From assembly GCA_026706635.1 (NCBI GenBank), contig JAPOYJ010000065.1, positions 1 through 32,244 of the forward strand: a stretch of 32,244 nucleotides of DNA. Reading direction: 5' to 3'. The notes below the pieces were generated by a model that was not told the origin of the DNA, searched no databases, and saw only the letters and a program-made list of their open reading frames with translations. Made by a program: the position numbers and the translations under genes. The first letter of the stretch is position 1, and every line of letters starts with the position of its first letter. The stretch is from Gemmatimonadota bacterium (GTDB taxonomy: Bacteria; Gemmatimonadota; Gemmatimonadetes; Longimicrobiales; Gaopeijiaceae). Positions 31,423 to 32,244 of the stretch are shown here, piece by piece.

Positions 31423-31748
31423 TCCAGCAGTCCTTTGCAGGAAGGCCGGAGGACGCTCACGGTGGGGGCATCCCGACTCTCGGCAAGAGGGACCGCTGCC
31501 TCGAACCGGCAGTCTCCATGGACGGGGGGTGAAACCCGGACGGGGGCCGTTGCGTAGCGACAGAAGCGGATCGCGGTGCCGGGGCCAAGGCCGTCGCGGG
31601 TGGCCGGAGTCGGCAACCACGCGGGCGGGCGCGGGCAGGAGAGCGGCGCGGGCGGTTTCGGCAACGGCGGCAGCCGGAGGAGGATCGGGTTGCTCCACCG
31701 CGTCCCGAAGCGGCGTTCGGACGGCCTTCCCGCCAGGGATTGTTTGGT

Positions 31749-31841
31749 GCGGGAGCGACCCCAGGAGGGCAGGGGCGAGGTGTGAATCTCCACCTCGTCC
31801 CGAACCCGTACCGAGCCCTTGGCGAGGGGGGTCGCTCCCGC
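31749..31841. other. 93-nt hairpin structure 2
   Basis: GCGGGAGCGACCCC (31749-31762) and GGGGTCGCTCCCGC (31828-31841) are perfect 14-base complements. They enclose a second stem of up to 11 pairs around CGAGGTG/CACCTCG (31776-31782 / 31791-31797). The total length equals that of structure 1, and the arms share AGCGACCC, which suggests the two are related elements. Confidence 0.55.
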
Positions 31842-31949
31842 CACGGCCCCAGCCGCTCGCGTGCCACGGGCCACCGGGCGGCCGGGCCGCAAGACGTTGC
31901 CGCACATCACGATAAGCAGGACGGCAGGTGTGCATCGGAGGCAGACCGA

Positions 31950-31983
31950 AGTGTGAATCGACCCCCCATGTCGTTTTCACACT
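31950..31983. repeat. 8-bp inverted repeat
   Basis: AGTGTGAA (31950-31957) pairs with TTCACACT (31976-31983); CGA/TCG can extend the fold inside. GTGTGAATC also occurs in the loop region of structure 2 (31780-31788). Confidence 0.45.
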
Positions 31984-32208
31984 CCGGTGCGGTCGTAAAC
32001 GGGAGCGCCGGGGCATGGGGCGGGGCCGATGCGTCCGGGAACCTGCACCGCAGGCAGCCGATGGGCATCTAAGTCGGCCCTGACCCGATCGGGATAGTGG
32101 TGGCGGAAGAGGACCTGTCTCCGGGTGCTGGAAACCGGAGATTCGTGACCTTCCTCGTCCGACTTGACGCCGAGCCCTTGCGGAATGGCGTGTCGAGAGC
32201 AAATGATA

Positions 32209-32244
32209 TGTCCGCTTTTCGGAGCACGCAATGTGTCCGCTTTT
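32209..32244 (+). repeat. Direct repeats at the window edge, possible insertion-sequence end
   Basis: TGTCCGCTTTT occurs at 32209-32219 and again at 32234-32244, 25 bases apart. Short tandem copies beginning with TG resemble the multiple transposase-binding sites at ends of IS21-type elements. No transposase gene is inside the window, so this is tentative. Confidence 0.35.

Larger units (their letters stand above)
31049..32244. other. 1.2-kb region without a convincing gene, rich in inverted repeats
   Basis: Open frames exist on both strands, but their translations are Arg/Pro/Gly-rich, lack recognisable domains and overlap each other, as expected of chance frames in GC-rich DNA. The sequence is instead dominated by strong inverted repeats at 31290-31324, 31330-31422, 31495-31511, 31749-31841 and 31950-31983. 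A motif CGTAGCGAC recurs at 31332-31340, inverted at 31412-31420, and at 31553-31561. This suggests structured RNA or single-strand DNA structures from a mobile element. Confidence 0.5.

Noticed and set aside
31330-31841. Integron attC sites or a CRISPR array
   Set aside because: The stems lack the attC core pattern (RYYYAAC/GTTRRRY), there is no integron integrase, and there are no regularly spaced identical repeats with unique spacers.
31252-32202. Long minus-strand open frame of 316 codons in the right-hand tail
   Set aside because: Translation is Arg/Pro/Ser-rich with no domain, overlaps frames on both strands and runs through strong inverted repeats; it looks like a chance frame in GC-rich DNA.

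Overview
The window is high-GC bacterial DNA. It carries SusC/RagA and SusD/RagB outer-membrane nutrient-uptake genes, a GWxTD-domain protein, an S9 dipeptidyl peptidase, LptF/LptG and a very large SprA-type translocon protein. That mix points to the Gemmatimonadota, or a relative in the Fibrobacterota-Chlorobiota-Bacteroidota neighbourhood. The G+C-rich codon use fits Gemmatimonadota better than Bacteroidota. No rRNA is present, so the taxonomy is an inference.

Layout. (1) Bases 1-4421 are the end of an integrative mobilisable or conjugative element: the C-terminus of a TrbB/VirB11-type ATPase, a small acidic protein, an ArdC antirestriction protein, a wHTH plus nuclease-like (Replic_Relax-like) protein, a small membrane protein, an excisionase-like HTH protein and a tyrosine integrase. 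Most of these genes are joined by 4-bp ATGA overlaps. (2) Bases 4472-28779 look like resident chromosome: tRNA-Val(TAC), a DUF819 membrane protein, an M19 dipeptidase, a BtuF-like metal/cobalamin-binding protein and an APH-fold kinase. These are followed by a five-gene outer-membrane cluster (SusC, SusD, small lipoprotein-like protein, GWxTD protein, beta-barrel), a convergent lptF-lptG-S9 peptidase operon, and the divergent 2002-residue sprA homologue. (3) Bases 28973-31048 hold a second integrase, a close paralogue of the first on the opposite strand, with a truncated excisionase remnant before it and a divergent lipoprotein carrying two cadherin/Ig-like repeats. (4) Bases 31049-32244 contain no convincing gene but many strong inverted repeats. 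Two are 93-nt structures closed by perfect 13-14 bp stems. Insertion-sequence-like direct repeats lie at the window edge.

How it fits together. The chromosomal block mostly serves the cell envelope. SusCD imports oligomers, the S9 and M19 peptidases degrade peptides, LptFG drives LPS export, and SprA is the outer-membrane pore of type IX secretion. The two integrases face inward, and each is followed by a similar GCGGGAA...AGCGGGA...AACC(C)GGG motif. Because the two motifs are inverted relative to each other, recombination between them would flip the 24.5 kb envelope block. Hairpin-rich dispersed repeats flank sprA on both sides, and one copy recurs inverted between the beta-barrel gene and the S9 peptidase gene.

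The least explained items are this paired-integrase arrangement, the hairpin that contains the start codon of the GWxTD gene, the sprA-flanking repeat family and the structured non-coding locus at 31.3-32.0 kb.
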